From: an uncultured Algibacter sp.
GTDB taxonomy: Bacteria; Bacteroidota; Bacteroidia; Flavobacteriales; Flavobacteriaceae
Direction: 5' to 3'
NCBI GenBank assembly: GCA_937936645.1
Contig: CALHCQ010000145.1
Location: forward strand, 1 to 36,187
DNA: 36,187 bases
The position numbers and the translations under genes were made by a program. The notes beneath the pieces were generated by a model. That model did no database searches. It had not been told where the DNA came from and worked only from the letters and a program-made list of their open reading frames with translations. Positions 24,205 to 32,806 of the stretch are shown one piece after another. Positions within the stretch are counted from its first letter, which is position 1, and every line of letters starts with the position of its first letter.

Positions 24205-25185
24205 ATGATTGATACTAACCGTATTTTTAATATTAGAAACCAAGACCAGTTTAATACATTAGCGCTACAGGTATTTAATTATCAGTTTAAACATAATAGC
24301 ACATATCGTTCGTTTTGCGATTTACTTTACAAGCATCCTAGCGATGTAAAAACCATTAAGGACATTCCTTTTTTACCTATTCAATTTTTTAAAAGCCATA
24401 CTGTTTTAAGCGATACAAAAGCTGTAGAAACTATTTTCTCAAGTTCTGGAACTACCGGAACAACAACCAGTAAGCACCATGTTACTAATTTAAATATTTA
24501 CAAAGACAGCTTTAGGCTAGGGTTTAAACAATTTTATGGTGACATAGAAGACTACACCATACTTGCCTTATTACCTGCTTATCTAGAACGCAAAGGCTCG
24601 TCTTTAGTTTATATGGTTAATGATATGATTTCGCAATCTAAACATAAGGAAAGTGGCTTTTATCTTGACAACTTAACAGAGTTAGTAAACAAACTTATTA
24701 CACTTGATAAACAAGATAAAAAAGTCCTACTTATTGGAGTCTCCTTTGCACTTTTAGACCTTATTGATTTACATCAATTTAATTTAAAAAACACCATAAT
24801 AATGGAAACTGGTGGCATGAAAGGTCGAAGAAAAGAACTTATAAGAACAGATCTTCATGAGCAACTAAAACAGGGGTTTGGTGTAAACACAATACACAGC
24901 GAGTATGGTATGACAGAGCTTTTAAGCCAGGGTTACTCTAACGGTAATGGTGTTTTTAAATGCCCAAGTTGGATGCAGGTTTTAACACGAGACACTCAAG
25001 ACCCGCTAACAATACTAGAGCAAGAAAAATCTGGAGGTGTTAATATTATTGATCTAGCCAATATTAACTCTTGTTCTTTTATTGCCACTCAAGACTTAGG
25101 ACGTGTTTATAAAGATGGTACTTTTGAAATTATAGGGCGCTTCGACAACTCGGATATTCGCGGCTGCAATCTTATGGTTTTTTAG
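24205..25185 (+). CDS. LuxE/PaaK-family acyl-protein synthetase-like protein
   Basis: The 326-aa protein belongs to the LuxE acyl-protein synthetase family of adenylate-forming enzymes. The nucleotide-binding stretch SSSGTTGTTTSKHH is at 79-92, with a preceding FLPIQFFKSH (56-65). Downstream are METGGMKGRRKELIR, the HSEYGMTELLSQGYS block near 231-245 and the closing GRFDNSDIRGCNLMV. In luminous bacteria LuxE activates fatty acids for LuxCD. There is no luxCDAB here, and Bacteroidota commonly carry stand-alone homologs annotated as acyl transferases. It probably activates a carboxylic acid with ATP, but the acceptor is unknown. The YHS gene starts 41 nt downstream. Confidence 0.85.
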   Translation: MIDTNRIFNIRNQDQFNTLALQVFNYQFKHNSTYRSFCDLLYKHPSDVKTIKDIPFLPIQFFKSHTVLSDTKAVETIFSSSGTTGTTTSKHHVTNLNIYKDSFRLGFKQFYGDIEDYTILALLPAYLERKGSSLVYMVNDMISQSKHKESGFYLDNLTELVNKLITLDKQDKKVLLIGVSFALLDLIDLHQFNLKNTIIMETGGMKGRRKELIRTDLHEQLKQGFGVNTIHSEYGMTELLSQGYSNGNGVFKCPSWMQVLTRDTQDPLTILEQEKSGGVNIIDLANINSCSFIATQDLGRVYKDGTFEIIGRFDNSDIRGCNLMVF

Positions 25186-25226
25186 TTTTTATGTAAAGAA
25201 AACATTTCTATTACGACTCTAATTCC

Positions 25227-25673
25227 ATGAAGAAAGCAATACAAATATTATCATTTTTTCTAGCTGGAGGGCTTTACGCTCAAAAGATAGATTACAATAC
25301 AAAAAAAGGTTTTGTAGCCCATGGCTACGATGTTGTCGCTTATTTTAGTAACACAGCAATACCTGGAAAAGCAAAGTATATAGCAACACACAAAGGCGCT
25401 AAATTTAAATTTTCTAATAAAAAAAACCTAGAATTATTTAACAACAATCCCGACAAATATACGCCTCAATACGGTGGTTATTGCGCCTATGCTATTGCTA
25501 GTAAAGCTAAAGTAAAGATTAATCCTGAAACGTTTTTAATTAAAAATGACAAGTTATACTTGTTTTACAAAAAATGGGGTGTAAACACATTAAAAAAATG
25601 GAAAAAAGAACAGCCTGAAAAACTAGAGCAATTAGCCAATAAAAATTGGGAAACCATGAAATATAAAAAATAA
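25227..25673 (+). CDS. Secreted YHS-domain protein
   Basis: The 148-aa protein has a signal peptide (1-18, ending in GLYA) followed by a YHS-type domain. The GFVAHGYDVVAYFSN motif is at 28-42, with GAKFKFSNKKNLELFNNNPDKYTPQYGGYCAYA around 58-86. The C-terminus is basic. YHS domains are small metal-linked modules, often near copper or heavy-metal proteins, but their activity is not well defined. The single Cys lies in GGYCAYA, as in the secreted YHS family. It ends at a terminator shared with the convergent tyrS and may be cotranscribed with the LuxE-like gene. Confidence 0.87.
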   Translation: MKKAIQILSFFLAGGLYAQKIDYNTKKGFVAHGYDVVAYFSNTAIPGKAKYIATHKGAKFKFSNKKNLELFNNNPDKYTPQYGGYCAYAIASKAKVKINPETFLIKNDKLYLFYKKWGVNTLKKWKKEQPEKLEQLANKNWETMKYKK

Positions 25674-25756
25674 TGTAAACTCTAGTTAAATAAAACGACA
25701 CAATAAAAACTATGGAAAAGTAAAAATTAATTTTCCTGTTATTATTGGAAAATTAA

Positions 25757-25791
25757 AAAGCCTGATTTTGTTTAAAATCAGGCTTTATTTT
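25757..25791. terminator. Bidirectional terminator between YHS gene and tyrS
   Basis: A 13-bp perfect stem (25757-25769 with 25774-25786) and a 4-nt loop have T-rich sequence on the 3' side of both strands. It serves the two convergent genes; the right edge abuts the tyrS stop codon. Confidence 0.88.
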
Positions 25792-25792
25792 T

Positions 25793-27088
25793 TTATACAA
25801 TGCGTAGTACAAAATAATTTTTCTTGCCGCGCTGCAGTAAAATAAATTTATTATTTATTAGGTCGTTACTTGTTAGTTTATAACCTTCTTTAACTTTTTC
25901 CTTATTCACGGATATGGAGTTTTCCTTAAGTGCACGCCTTGCTTCTCCATTAGATTTTAAAAAACCGCCTTGCTCTGCCAATGCAGCTATAATATCTAAA
26001 CCTTCTTCTATTTGAGACCCGTCAATATCTTTTTGTGGCACGCCATCAAAAACATCTAAAAAAGTTTGCTCGTTTAAAGCCTTTAAATCATTACTTGTAG
26101 ATTTTCCAAAAAGAATAGCACTTGCTTTTATGGCATTATCTAAGTCTTCTTTAGAGTGCACCATGGTTGTTATTTCTTCAGCTAAACGTTTTTGTAAAGC
26201 ACGCTGATGTGGCGCTTCTTTATGCTCTAAAATTAAAGCTTCTATAGTATCCTTATCTAAAAAAGTAAATATTTTAATATATTTTTCGGCATCTTCATCG
26301 CTAGAATTTAACCAGTATTGGTAAAATTTATAAGGCGATGTTCTGTTTGGGTCTAACCAAACGTTACCTCCTTCTGATTTTCCAAATTTAGACCCATCGG
26401 ATTTTGTTATTAACGGACAAGTAATGGCATAGCCTTTACCCCCACCAACACGTCTAATAAGTTCTGTTCCTGTGGTAATGTTACCCCACTGGTCGCTACC
26501 TCCCATTTGCAAGGAACAATGATTGGATTTATATAAATGTAAAAAATCGTAACCTTGTACTAATTGGTATGTAAACTCTGTAAAACTCATACCTTCTGAC
26601 GACTCTGATGATATTCTATTTTTCACAGAATCTTTTGCCATCATGTAGTTTACAGTAATGTGCTTACCTACATCGCGTATAAATTCTAAAAACGAAAAGT
26701 CTTTCATCCAATCGTAATTATTAACCAATAGCGCTGCATTATTGGCATCACTTTCAAAATCTAAAAAATGAGATAACTGAGTTTTTATTGCTTCTTGGTT
26801 GTGACGTAATGTTTTTTCGTCTAACAAATTACGCTCGTTAGATTTTCCAGAAGGATCTCCAATCATACCCGTAGCACCACCTACCAAAGCAACAGGTTTG
26901 TGTCCACAGCGCTGGTAATGAGCTAATAACATAATAGGCACTAAATTACCAATATGTAAAGAATCGGCCGTAGGATCGAAGCCAACATAAGCGCTACGCA
27001 TACTTTCCATTAAATGCTCTTCTGCACCTGGCATTACAGTATGTATCATACCTCGCCACGTTAATTCTTCAATAAAGTTATTTATCAT
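25793..27088 (-). CDS. tyrS: Tyrosyl-tRNA synthetase
   Basis: This class I synthetase, 431 aa, attaches tyrosine to tRNA-Tyr. The HIGH motif reads HIGN (45-48) and the KMSKS loop reads KFGKS (234-238), both normal for TyrRS. The tyrosine pocket includes [14 protein letters not shown] (34-47) and [10 protein letters not shown] (194-203). A C-terminal S4 RNA-binding domain occupies about 365-431, with [20 protein letters not shown]. The length is typical of the bacterial enzyme. A TATATTTG -7 element lies upstream. No T-box leader is present, as expected outside Firmicutes and Actinobacteria. Confidence 0.97.
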   Translation of the reverse strand: MINNFIEELTWRGMIHTVMPGAEEHLMESMRSAYVGFDPTADSLHIGNLVPIMLLAHYQRCGHKPVALVGGATGMIGDPSGKSNERNLLDEKTLRHNQEAIKTQLSHFLDFESDANNAALLVNNYDWMKDFSFLEFIRDVGKHITVNYMMAKDSVKNRISSESSEGMSFTEFTYQLVQGYDFLHLYKSNHCSLQMGGSDQWGNITTGTELIRRVGGGKGYAITCPLITKSDGSKFGKSEGGNVWLDPNRTSPYKFYQYWLNSSDEDAEKYIKIFTFLDKDTIEALILEHKEAPHQRALQKRLAEEITTMVHSKEDLDNAIKASAILFGKSTSNDLKALNEQTFLDVFDGVPQKDIDGSQIEEGLDIIAALAEQGGFLKSNGEARRALKENSISVNKEKVKEGYKLTSNDLINNKFILLQRGKKNYFVLRIV

Positions 27089-27114
27089 GTTATTATGTTT
27101 TTGTTAATCTTTGG

Positions 27115-27122
27115 CAAATATA
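27115..27122 (-). promoter_or_regulatory. Probable -7 element for tyrS
   Basis: TATATTTG on the minus strand matches TAnnTTTG, 27 nt before the ATG, predicting a leader of about 20 nt. The -33 box is not recognisable. Confidence 0.55.
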
Positions 27123-27164
27123 AAAATACATGTATAATTAGTAATGTATTCTTAAATAATTCTT

Positions 27165-27195
27165 TAACATAAACTAAAGCACATAGTTTATGTTA
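27165..27195. promoter_or_regulatory. 11-bp perfect inverted repeat between tyrS and the SDR gene
   Basis: TAACATAAACT (27165-27175) is the exact reverse complement of AGTTTATGTTA (27185-27195), with a 9-nt spacer. No T run follows on either strand, so it is not a terminator. It lies where the -33 region of the SDR gene would be if the imperfect -7 TACCTTAG at 27211-27218 is used, so an operator is the likelier reading. Confidence 0.5.
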
Positions 27196-27222
27196 TGATA
27201 AATTATTTATTACCTTAGTTTT

Positions 27223-28233
27223 ATGATATTAGTTACAGGAGGCACAGGCCTAGTAGGGGCGCACTTACTTTACAAATTAGTTAGCGACAATAAACATGTA
27301 AAGGCAACCTACCGAGATGAAAAAAGTTTAGAAAAAACAAAACGTATTTTTTCCTATTACTCAAGCAATTACAAAAACTTAATAGACAAAATAACATGGG
27401 TAAAAGCCGATATTACAAATATACCCGAACTTACTTTAGCTTTTAATAAAATAACGTATGTGTACCACTGTGCTGCTTTTATTTCTTTTGATGAAAAACA
27501 TTTTCAAGCATTAAGAAAAATAAATATAGAAGGTACTGCTAATATTGTAAATCTATGCTTAGCGTATAATATTAAAAAATTATGCTACGTTAGCTCGGTT
27601 GCCACTTTAGGGACTCCCTTAAAAGACACTCCTGCCACAGAAAACACGATATGGAACCCAGAAAGCGATAATAATGTTTATGCTATTTCTAAATATGGAG
27701 CCGAAATGGAGGTTTGGCGTGCCACACAAGAAGGTTTAGATGTTGTTATGGTAAACCCTGGTGTTATTATTGGACCTGGTATTTGGGATGCTGGTACTGG
27801 TGTATTATTTAAAAAAGCTCGCAAAGGCTTAGCGTATTACACCACAGGAAATGTACCGCTTGTTGCTGTAAACGATGTTGTACTAACCATGGTAAACCTA
27901 CTAAACAGCCCTATAAAAAATAAACGTTTTATAATTGTAGCAAAAAACTACAGCTATAAAGTATTTTTAGAGATGTTGGCTAAAGCTGTAAGCAGTAAAC
28001 CACCTAAAAAAATTGCTGGACCTTGGTTATTAAGCTTAGCTTGGAAACTTGACTGGATAAAAAGCACTCTAAGCAGTAAACCTAGAGCATTAACAAAGCA
28101 TATCGCAGAGGCTTTACAAAACAAAACAACATACAGTAATGCGAATATTATAACAGCCATAAACTACAAGTTTACAGCTATTGAAACCTGCATAGAAGAG
28201 ACCGGAAGTTTATATCTCAAAGAAAAAGTATAA
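27223..28233 (+). CDS. NAD-dependent epimerase/dehydratase (extended SDR)
   Basis: This 336-aa Rossmann-fold oxidoreductase has the cofactor loop TGGTGLVG at the N-terminus (glycines 6, 9, 12). YHCAAFISF (81-89) follows, then the SSVA serine region at 124-127 and the catalytic YxxxK as Y153 and K157 in VYAISKYG. The later motif VMVNPGVIIGPG is typical of extended SDRs. Members act on nucleotide sugars, flavonoid-like ketones or sterols; the substrate cannot be assigned. It is divergent from tyrS and ends 2 nt from the convergent DUF4296 gene, leaving no room for a terminator between them. Confidence 0.88.
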   Translation: MILVTGGTGLVGAHLLYKLVSDNKHVKATYRDEKSLEKTKRIFSYYSSNYKNLIDKITWVKADITNIPELTLAFNKITYVYHCAAFISFDEKHFQALRKINIEGTANIVNLCLAYNIKKLCYVSSVATLGTPLKDTPATENTIWNPESDNNVYAISKYGAEMEVWRATQEGLDVVMVNPGVIIGPGIWDAGTGVLFKKARKGLAYYTTGNVPLVAVNDVVLTMVNLLNSPIKNKRFIIVAKNYSYKVFLEMLAKAVSSKPPKKIAGPWLLSLAWKLDWIKSTLSSKPRALTKHIAEALQNKTTYSNANIITAINYKFTAIETCIEETGSLYLKEKV

Positions 28234-28235
28234 TA

Positions 28236-28631
28236 CTATTTTTTTTCTTTTTTAGATTTTCTTTTAGCCTGAATTTCTTCGTCTAGCTTTGTTTTATACT
28301 GTTCTTTTAAAACCTCTAAACTATCTTTTATTTTTATATAGATATCTTCGTATTCTTCTACATAAAACGCATAATAATTATTGCTTAAAGCAAATTGAAG
28401 ACTATCTATATTATATTTTTTGTAAACATATTGCGCAGCTAAAACATTGTTTTCAACCAACTTTTCCTTTTCGTCGCCATTAGGAAATGCACTAATAATA
28501 TTAAGATCTAAAAGCACATTAACCATTGTACTTTTAGGTATTAAATTCTTTGGTTTTTTAGGTGCATCATATCCATAGCAAGCCGTTAATAACAAGCTTG
28601 CTATGCATAATATGGTAAATTGCTTAAGCAT
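28236..28631 (-). CDS. DUF4296 lipoprotein
   Basis: The 131-aa protein has a lipoprotein signal with lipobox LLLTAC (cysteine 18). The DUF4296 pattern follows, including KPKNLIPKSTMVNVLLDLNI (26-45), YKKYNIDSLQFALSNNYYA and a long charged C-terminal helix ending in Lys repeats. The function is unknown. In Flavobacteriaceae this family often sits with dihydroorotase and the mannosyltransferase gene, as here. Its ATG comes directly after the dihydroorotase stop (TAAATG), so it is the last gene of that operon. Confidence 0.9.
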   Translation of the reverse strand: MLKQFTILCIASLLLTACYGYDAPKKPKNLIPKSTMVNVLLDLNIISAFPNGDEKEKLVENNVLAAQYVYKKYNIDSLQFALSNNYYAFYVEEYEDIYIKIKDSLEVLKEQYKTKLDEEIQAKRKSKKEKK

Positions 28632-29978
28632 TTATCTGTTAAATGTTAATCGTTTAGCAGCTTTAATATCGTAAAATTTAAAGTTTTTATATGCTAAACT
28701 TCCGTTTATAAATGTATGTGTTATTCTAGATTTAAATGTTGTTCCCTCGAAAGGCGACCAACCACATTTATATAAAATATTATCTTTATTTACCGTCCAT
28801 GGGTTATTTAAATCTACCATAACCAAATCGGCAAAATAACCTTCTTTAATATACCCTCTTTTTTCTACTTGAAATAAAATAGCTGGGTTGTGGCACATTT
28901 TTTCGACTACTTTTTCTATAGAAATTTTACCTCGGTGATGCATTTCTAACATGGCAGGTAAGGCATGCTGTACTAATGGCCCTCCTGATGGCGCACTTGT
29001 GTAAACGTTTTTCTTTTCTTCTAAAGTATGTGGCGCGTGGTCTGTGGCAATAACATCTATTCTGCCATCTAACAAAGCCTCCCATAAACCATCTTGGTCT
29101 TTTTGAGTTTTTACTGCAGGATTCCACTTTATAAAGGTACCTTTATCTTTATAATCTTTATCAGAAAACCATAGGTGATGCACACACACCTCGGCTGTTA
29201 TTTTTTTATCTTTTAAAGGTATCTTATTGGTAAACAAACTTGTTTCTTTTGCTGTAGACAAGTGAAAAACATGTAAACGCGCTCCTGTTTTCTTGGCCAG
29301 CGCAATAGCTTTAGATGACGACAAATAACAAGCTTCCTCATTTCTAATAATGGGATGACACGCTACAGGAATATCGTCGCCATAAGTATCTAAATGTTCT
29401 TGAAAATTTTTCTTTATAGTTGCTTCGTCTTCACAGTGTACAGAAATAACCATGTTGGTGCTTTTAAATATTTCTTCTAACACCTCTGGATCGTCTACCA
29501 ACATATTACCCGTTGATGAACCTAAAAATAATTTTAAACCCGCAACAGCATTTTCGTCTACCTTTAAAATTTCTTCTAAATTATCGTTAGTACCCCCAAA
29601 CATAAAAGAGTAGTTTGCATAAGATGTTTTCTCTGCAATACTAAATTTCTCCTCCAGCTTTTCTATAGTTGTTGCTTGTGGTTTTGTGTTTGGCATTTCT
29701 ATAAACGAGGTAATACCTCCTGCAACAGCCGCTCTAGATTCGGTCTCGATGTTAGCTTTATGTGTTAGGCCAGGTTCTCTAAAATGTACTTGATCATCAA
29801 TAGCGCCAGGTAAAACATATTTACCTTCTGCATCGTAAATATGCACATCTGCAGATTTAGCACTTATAGAACTACTAATTTCTTTAATATACTCGCCTTC
29901 TATTAAAATATCGCCGTTAAAAATAACGCCTTCGTTAACAATATTAGCATTCTTTATAAGTATTGTTTTTTGATTCAT
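28632..29978 (-). CDS. Dihydroorotase (class I type, Bacteroidota variant)
   Basis: This 448-aa amidohydrolase is predicted to close carbamoyl-aspartate to dihydroorotate in pyrimidine synthesis. Metal-site residues visible are H65 in DDQVHFREPG, the Lys to be carboxylated K149 in GLKLFLG, H181 in SVHCED, H236/H239 in RLHVFHLS, and the catalytic D313 in ATDHAPH. The first His of the usual HxH is Gln (Q63). This seems normal in Bacteroidota, but it departs from E. coli and Bacillus enzymes and could alter metal content. Allantoinase is a weaker alternative. It lies between the mannosyltransferase and DUF4296 genes in a three-gene unit with 8-nt and 0-nt gaps. Confidence 0.88.
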   Translation of the reverse strand: MNQKTILIKNANIVNEGVIFNGDILIEGEYIKEISSSISAKSADVHIYDAEGKYVLPGAIDDQVHFREPGLTHKANIETESRAAVAGGITSFIEMPNTKPQATTIEKLEEKFSIAEKTSYANYSFMFGGTNDNLEEILKVDENAVAGLKLFLGSSTGNMLVDDPEVLEEIFKSTNMVISVHCEDEATIKKNFQEHLDTYGDDIPVACHPIIRNEEACYLSSSKAIALAKKTGARLHVFHLSTAKETSLFTNKIPLKDKKITAEVCVHHLWFSDKDYKDKGTFIKWNPAVKTQKDQDGLWEALLDGRIDVIATDHAPHTLEEKKNVYTSAPSGGPLVQHALPAMLEMHHRGKISIEKVVEKMCHNPAILFQVEKRGYIKEGYFADLVMVDLNNPWTVNKDNILYKCGWSPFEGTTFKSRITHTFINGSLAYKNFKFYDIKAAKRLTFNR

Positions 29979-29986
29979 CTTGCACT

Positions 29987-30709
29987 TTATTTTTTGAATA
30001 TACTATTTATTTTCATGGAAACAACTCCCAATATGGCTTCGGATATAATACCTGAGCTTAACTTAGACTCTCCCTTTGTTCGGTCTGTAAAAATAACAGG
30101 AACCTCTATAATATTTAACTTTTTTAAATAGGTTTTAAATTTCATTTCTATTTGAAAAGCATACCCTATAAATTTTATCTTATTTAAGTTTAATGCTTCT
30201 AACGTACTACGCTTGTAGCAAACAAAACCAGCTGTGGTATCGTGTATTTTCATACCCGTTATTAAACGCACATATTTAGAGGCTAAGTAAGACATAAGCA
30301 CTCTATTCATGGGCCAATTAACAACATTAACACCTGTTACATATCGCGATCCTATAGATAAATCGGCTTGTTTTAAACTACAAGCTTCATATAATTTTAT
30401 AAGATCTTTTGGATTATGAGAAAAATCTGCATCCATCTCAAATATATATTGATATGTTTTACTTAAACACCATTTAAAACCATGTATGTAGGCTGTACCT
30501 AAACCAGATTTAGAATTTCTAACTTCTAAAAACAATCTGTTTTTATATTTTTCTTGCAACACCCTTACTTGGTTAGCTGTTAAATCTGGAGAATTATCAT
30601 CGACCACTAAAACATGAATATCACGCGATTGCTCAAAAACAGCTTCTATAATAGATACTATATTTTCTATCTCGTTATATGTCGGTATAATTACAACAGC
30701 ATCTTTCAT
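29987..30709 (-). CDS. Polyprenol monophosphomannose synthase (GT2 family)
   Basis: The 240-aa GT-A glycosyltransferase resembles DPM1. IIPTYNEIENI is at 7-17, VVDDNSPDLTA (35-45) binds the nucleotide, and the metal-binding DAD is at 93-95 in FEMDADFSHNP. GSRYVTG and TAGFVCYKR follow. No C-terminal membrane helices are present, so it is the short soluble form. It should move mannose from GDP-mannose to polyprenyl phosphate, making the donor for glycosylation outside the cytoplasm. Flavobacteria glycosylate many exported proteins. It is the first gene of the operon with dihydroorotase and the DUF4296 lipoprotein. Confidence 0.88.
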   Translation of the reverse strand: MKDAVVIIPTYNEIENIVSIIEAVFEQSRDIHVLVVDDNSPDLTANQVRVLQEKYKNRLFLEVRNSKSGLGTAYIHGFKWCLSKTYQYIFEMDADFSHNPKDLIKLYEACSLKQADLSIGSRYVTGVNVVNWPMNRVLMSYLASKYVRLITGMKIHDTTAGFVCYKRSTLEALNLNKIKFIGYAFQIEMKFKTYLKKLNIIEVPVIFTDRTKGESKLSSGIISEAILGVVSMKINSIFKK

Positions 30710-30781
30710 GATAACAGTATTAGAGTTTGGTTATATCTTACAATAAAAACTCCTTTTTTTGATATTTAATCTATTATCTAG

Positions 30782-30789
30782 CAAATGTA
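30782..30789 (-). promoter_or_regulatory. Probable -7 element for the mannosyltransferase operon
   Basis: TACATTTG on the minus strand matches TAnnTTTG and predicts a leader of about 68 nt. There is no -33 match at 19 nt. Confidence 0.45.
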
Positions 30790-30868
30790 CATTATTTAAA
30801 AGATTCTTTTTTTTAAATATTACTTAATAATTACAACCTATTTATTAAAATTATAATAATTTTATGCC

Positions 30869-31513
30869 ATGCTACGCAACACAAATCCAAACGAATTAAT
30901 TACCATACTCTTAGTCATCGGTCTTATTTTTATAAGCGTAGCAAAACTTATTGCTCCTAAGCGATTTAACGAATTTATTATTGTTTTAGGTAACTCGAAA
31001 TATCTTAAAATATATTCTAGAGAACAAAAATTGTTTAATGTTTTCGATTTTCTATTATTTATAAATCTTATAATATCGCTATCGGTTTTTATTATAATAA
31101 CTATACAAAATTACACTAGCACAAAAGTAATAAACACCAATATGGTATTAAAATTTATTGCAGGTATTGGTGTATTTATTCTTTTTAAAACAGGAATCGA
31201 GTATTTTATTAGCAAATTACTAGATAATAATAAGATATCTCATAATTATTTATTTCAAAAAATAAGCTACAAGAATTACATAGGCATTTTCTTGCTTCCC
31301 ACCAACGCCTTGTTAGTTTACGCGTTTCCAAACAACTTAATATTAAGCTATATTTTTTTAAGTATTGCCTTAGTAATTAATAGTGTTGGCGGTGTTTTAT
31401 CTTATAAAAACCATCAAGAAATAATAAAACAAAACTTGTTTTATTTTATTTTGTATCTTTGCACACTTGAAATTGCACCTTACATTATTTTATGTAAAGT
31501 GTTTATTGCGTAA
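30869..31513 (+). CDS. DUF4271 membrane protein
   Basis: This 214-aa protein has about six hydrophobic segments (near 10-28, 57-78, 90-112, 135-155, 160-178 and 190-210). The layout and the neighbouring hemD match DUF4271, a Bacteroidota family of unknown function that commonly precedes uroporphyrinogen-III synthase. hemD begins 17 nt after the stop, so some cotranscription is likely. A consensus -7 element lies inside the end of this gene. Confidence 0.8.
   Translation: MLRNTNPNELITILLVIGLIFISVAKLIAPKRFNEFIIVLGNSKYLKIYSREQKLFNVFDFLLFINLIISLSVFIIITIQNYTSTKVINTNMVLKFIAGIGVFILFKTGIEYFISKLLDNNKISHNYLFQKISYKNYIGIFLLPTNALLVYAFPNNLILSYIFLSIALVINSVGGVLSYKNHQEIIKQNLFYFILYLCTLEIAPYIILCKVFIA
31454..31461 (+). 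promoter_or_regulatory. Possible internal promoter for hemD
   Basis: TATCTTTG followed by CACAC lies within the last codons of the DUF4271 gene, about 70 nt before hemD. It matches the -7 element of the tRNA-Asp and rpsP promoters, including the flanking bases. A TTG 15 nt upstream is closer than the usual spacing. Confidence 0.45.
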
Positions 31514-31530
31514 TCCAAACAGCTTGACCT

Positions 31531-32280
31531 ATGAAAGTGAAAACAATTTTAGTATCTCAACCAGAACCTAAAGTAGAAAACTCCCCATACTTTGATCTTG
31601 AAGAGAAACAAAAAGTAAAAATAGATTTTCGATCTTTTATCCATGTTGAAGGTATATCTGCCAAAGAAATAAGACATCAAAAAATAGATTTAAGCCACTA
31701 TACGGCTATTATTTTAACCAGTAGAAATGCTGTAGATCATTTTTTTAGAGTTGCAGAAGAAATGCGTTTTAAAGTTCCAGACACTTTAAAATACTTTTGC
31801 CAATCTGAAGCAGTTGCTTACTACCTTCAAAAATACGTAGTTTACAGAAAACGTAAAATTTATGTTGGTAAACGTACCTTTGCCGAATTGTCTCCGCTTA
31901 TTAAAAAATACAAAAACGAAAAGTTTTTATTACCAAACACAGATAAAGTTAAAGACGCTGTACCAAAAATATTAAACGATCTTGGTGTCGAGTGGAAACA
32001 AGCTACGTTTTATAAAACAGTGGTTAGTGACTTATCCGACTTAGCCAATGTATCTTACGACGTACTTGTATTTTTTAGTCCATCGGGTATAGAATCTTTA
32101 TTTAAAAACTTTCCAGATTTTAAACAAAACGACACCCGTATTGCCGTATTTGGAAACACAACTATAAAAGCCGTAGAAGAAAAAGGACTGCGTGTAGATA
32201 TTGCTGCACCAACACCAGAAACCCCTTCTATGACCATGGCATTGCAAAAATATATAGACAAAGCTAACAAGGGAAAATAA
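31531..32280 (+). CDS. hemD: Uroporphyrinogen-III synthase
   Basis: This 249-aa cytoplasmic enzyme cyclises hydroxymethylbilane to uroporphyrinogen III in haem and cobalamin synthesis. The family has few fixed residues. Recognisable parts are ILTSRNAVDHFFRVAEE (62-78), the two-domain pattern with a linker, VFFSPSGIESLFKNFP (about 180-195), AVFGNTTIKAVEEKGLRVDI and a closing PTPETPSMTMAL. It follows DUF4271, the usual flavobacterial order. A terminator shared with the convergent DUF423 gene follows. Confidence 0.88.
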   Translation: MKVKTILVSQPEPKVENSPYFDLEEKQKVKIDFRSFIHVEGISAKEIRHQKIDLSHYTAIILTSRNAVDHFFRVAEEMRFKVPDTLKYFCQSEAVAYYLQKYVVYRKRKIYVGKRTFAELSPLIKKYKNEKFLLPNTDKVKDAVPKILNDLGVEWKQATFYKTVVSDLSDLANVSYDVLVFFSPSGIESLFKNFPDFKQNDTRIAVFGNTTIKAVEEKGLRVDIAAPTPETPSMTMALQKYIDKANKGK

Positions 32281-32300
32281 ACCCAAAAATAAACTATAAA

Positions 32301-32337
32301 AAAAAGCGATTTCCAATTAACGAAATCGCTTTTTTTT
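32301..32337. terminator. Bidirectional terminator between hemD and DUF423 gene
   Basis: A 13-bp perfect stem (32301-32313 with 32322-32334) and an 8-nt loop have A/T tracts on both sides. It is placed 20 nt past hemD and just past the DUF423 stop codon. Confidence 0.9.
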
Positions 32338-32342
32338 GTAGC

Positions 32343-32732
32343 TTAATTTTCCTTTAATTTCAAGAAACTAACAAACAATAAAGCCCAAGCACCAATAAGC
32401 AATAAACCACCAATAGGTGTTATAAAACCTATTGTTTTAAAATTAAATGATGTTAAAACATTGGTTGCTAAAGCATAAATTGATCCAGAAAACAACACAA
32501 GCCCCGTTAAAACCAAATAAAAAACATAACGTTTTATTTTATTAGAAATAAGACTTGTACTACCTAAAAACAATAACAAAAAGGCATGATACATGTGGTA
32601 ACGCACACCAGTTTCAAACACTTTTAAAGCATCTGCAGTTATAAGTGCTTTTAAACCATGTGCTGCAAAAGCACCAATAATTACACCTGTTAAACCTAGT
32701 AAACACGCTACAATCAATATTTTTTTATTCAT
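32343..32732 (-). CDS. DUF423 membrane protein (YgdD-like)
   Basis: The 129-aa protein has four predicted membrane helices. The DUF423 signature appears as LGLTGVIIGAFAAHGLKA (12-29), TGVRYHMYHAFLLLFLG near 43-59 and a Gly-rich FITPIGGLLLIGAWALL at the end. Its function is unknown. I start it at the ATG 32730-32732, which gives the usual family start MNKKILIVA; a longer reading to 32798 would add 22 residues and overlap the opposite gene. Convergent with hemD, it shares a terminator with it. Confidence 0.88.
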   Translation of the reverse strand: MNKKILIVACLLGLTGVIIGAFAAHGLKALITADALKVFETGVRYHMYHAFLLLFLGSTSLISNKIKRYVFYLVLTGLVLFSGSIYALATNVLTSFNFKTIGFITPIGGLLLIGAWALLFVSFLKLKEN

Positions 32733-32782
32733 AATAAAAGCTTTAAACACAAGGTATTTGTAAATTCGCACCTGTTTATTTG

Positions 32783-32790
32783 CAAAATTA
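32783..32790 (-). promoter_or_regulatory. Probable -7 element for DUF423 gene
   Basis: TAATTTTG on the minus strand matches TAnnTTTG, 50 nt before the ATG at 32732. It lies 17 nt from the divergent dehydrogenase start, so the two promoters overlap. Confidence 0.45.
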
Positions 32791-32806
32791 CTCAACAAAT
32801 CTCAGT

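Noticed and set aside
27089-27222. T-box or other riboswitch upstream of tyrS
   Set aside because: No T-box sequence or specifier loop is present, the predicted leader is about 20 nt, and T-boxes are not expected in Bacteroidota.
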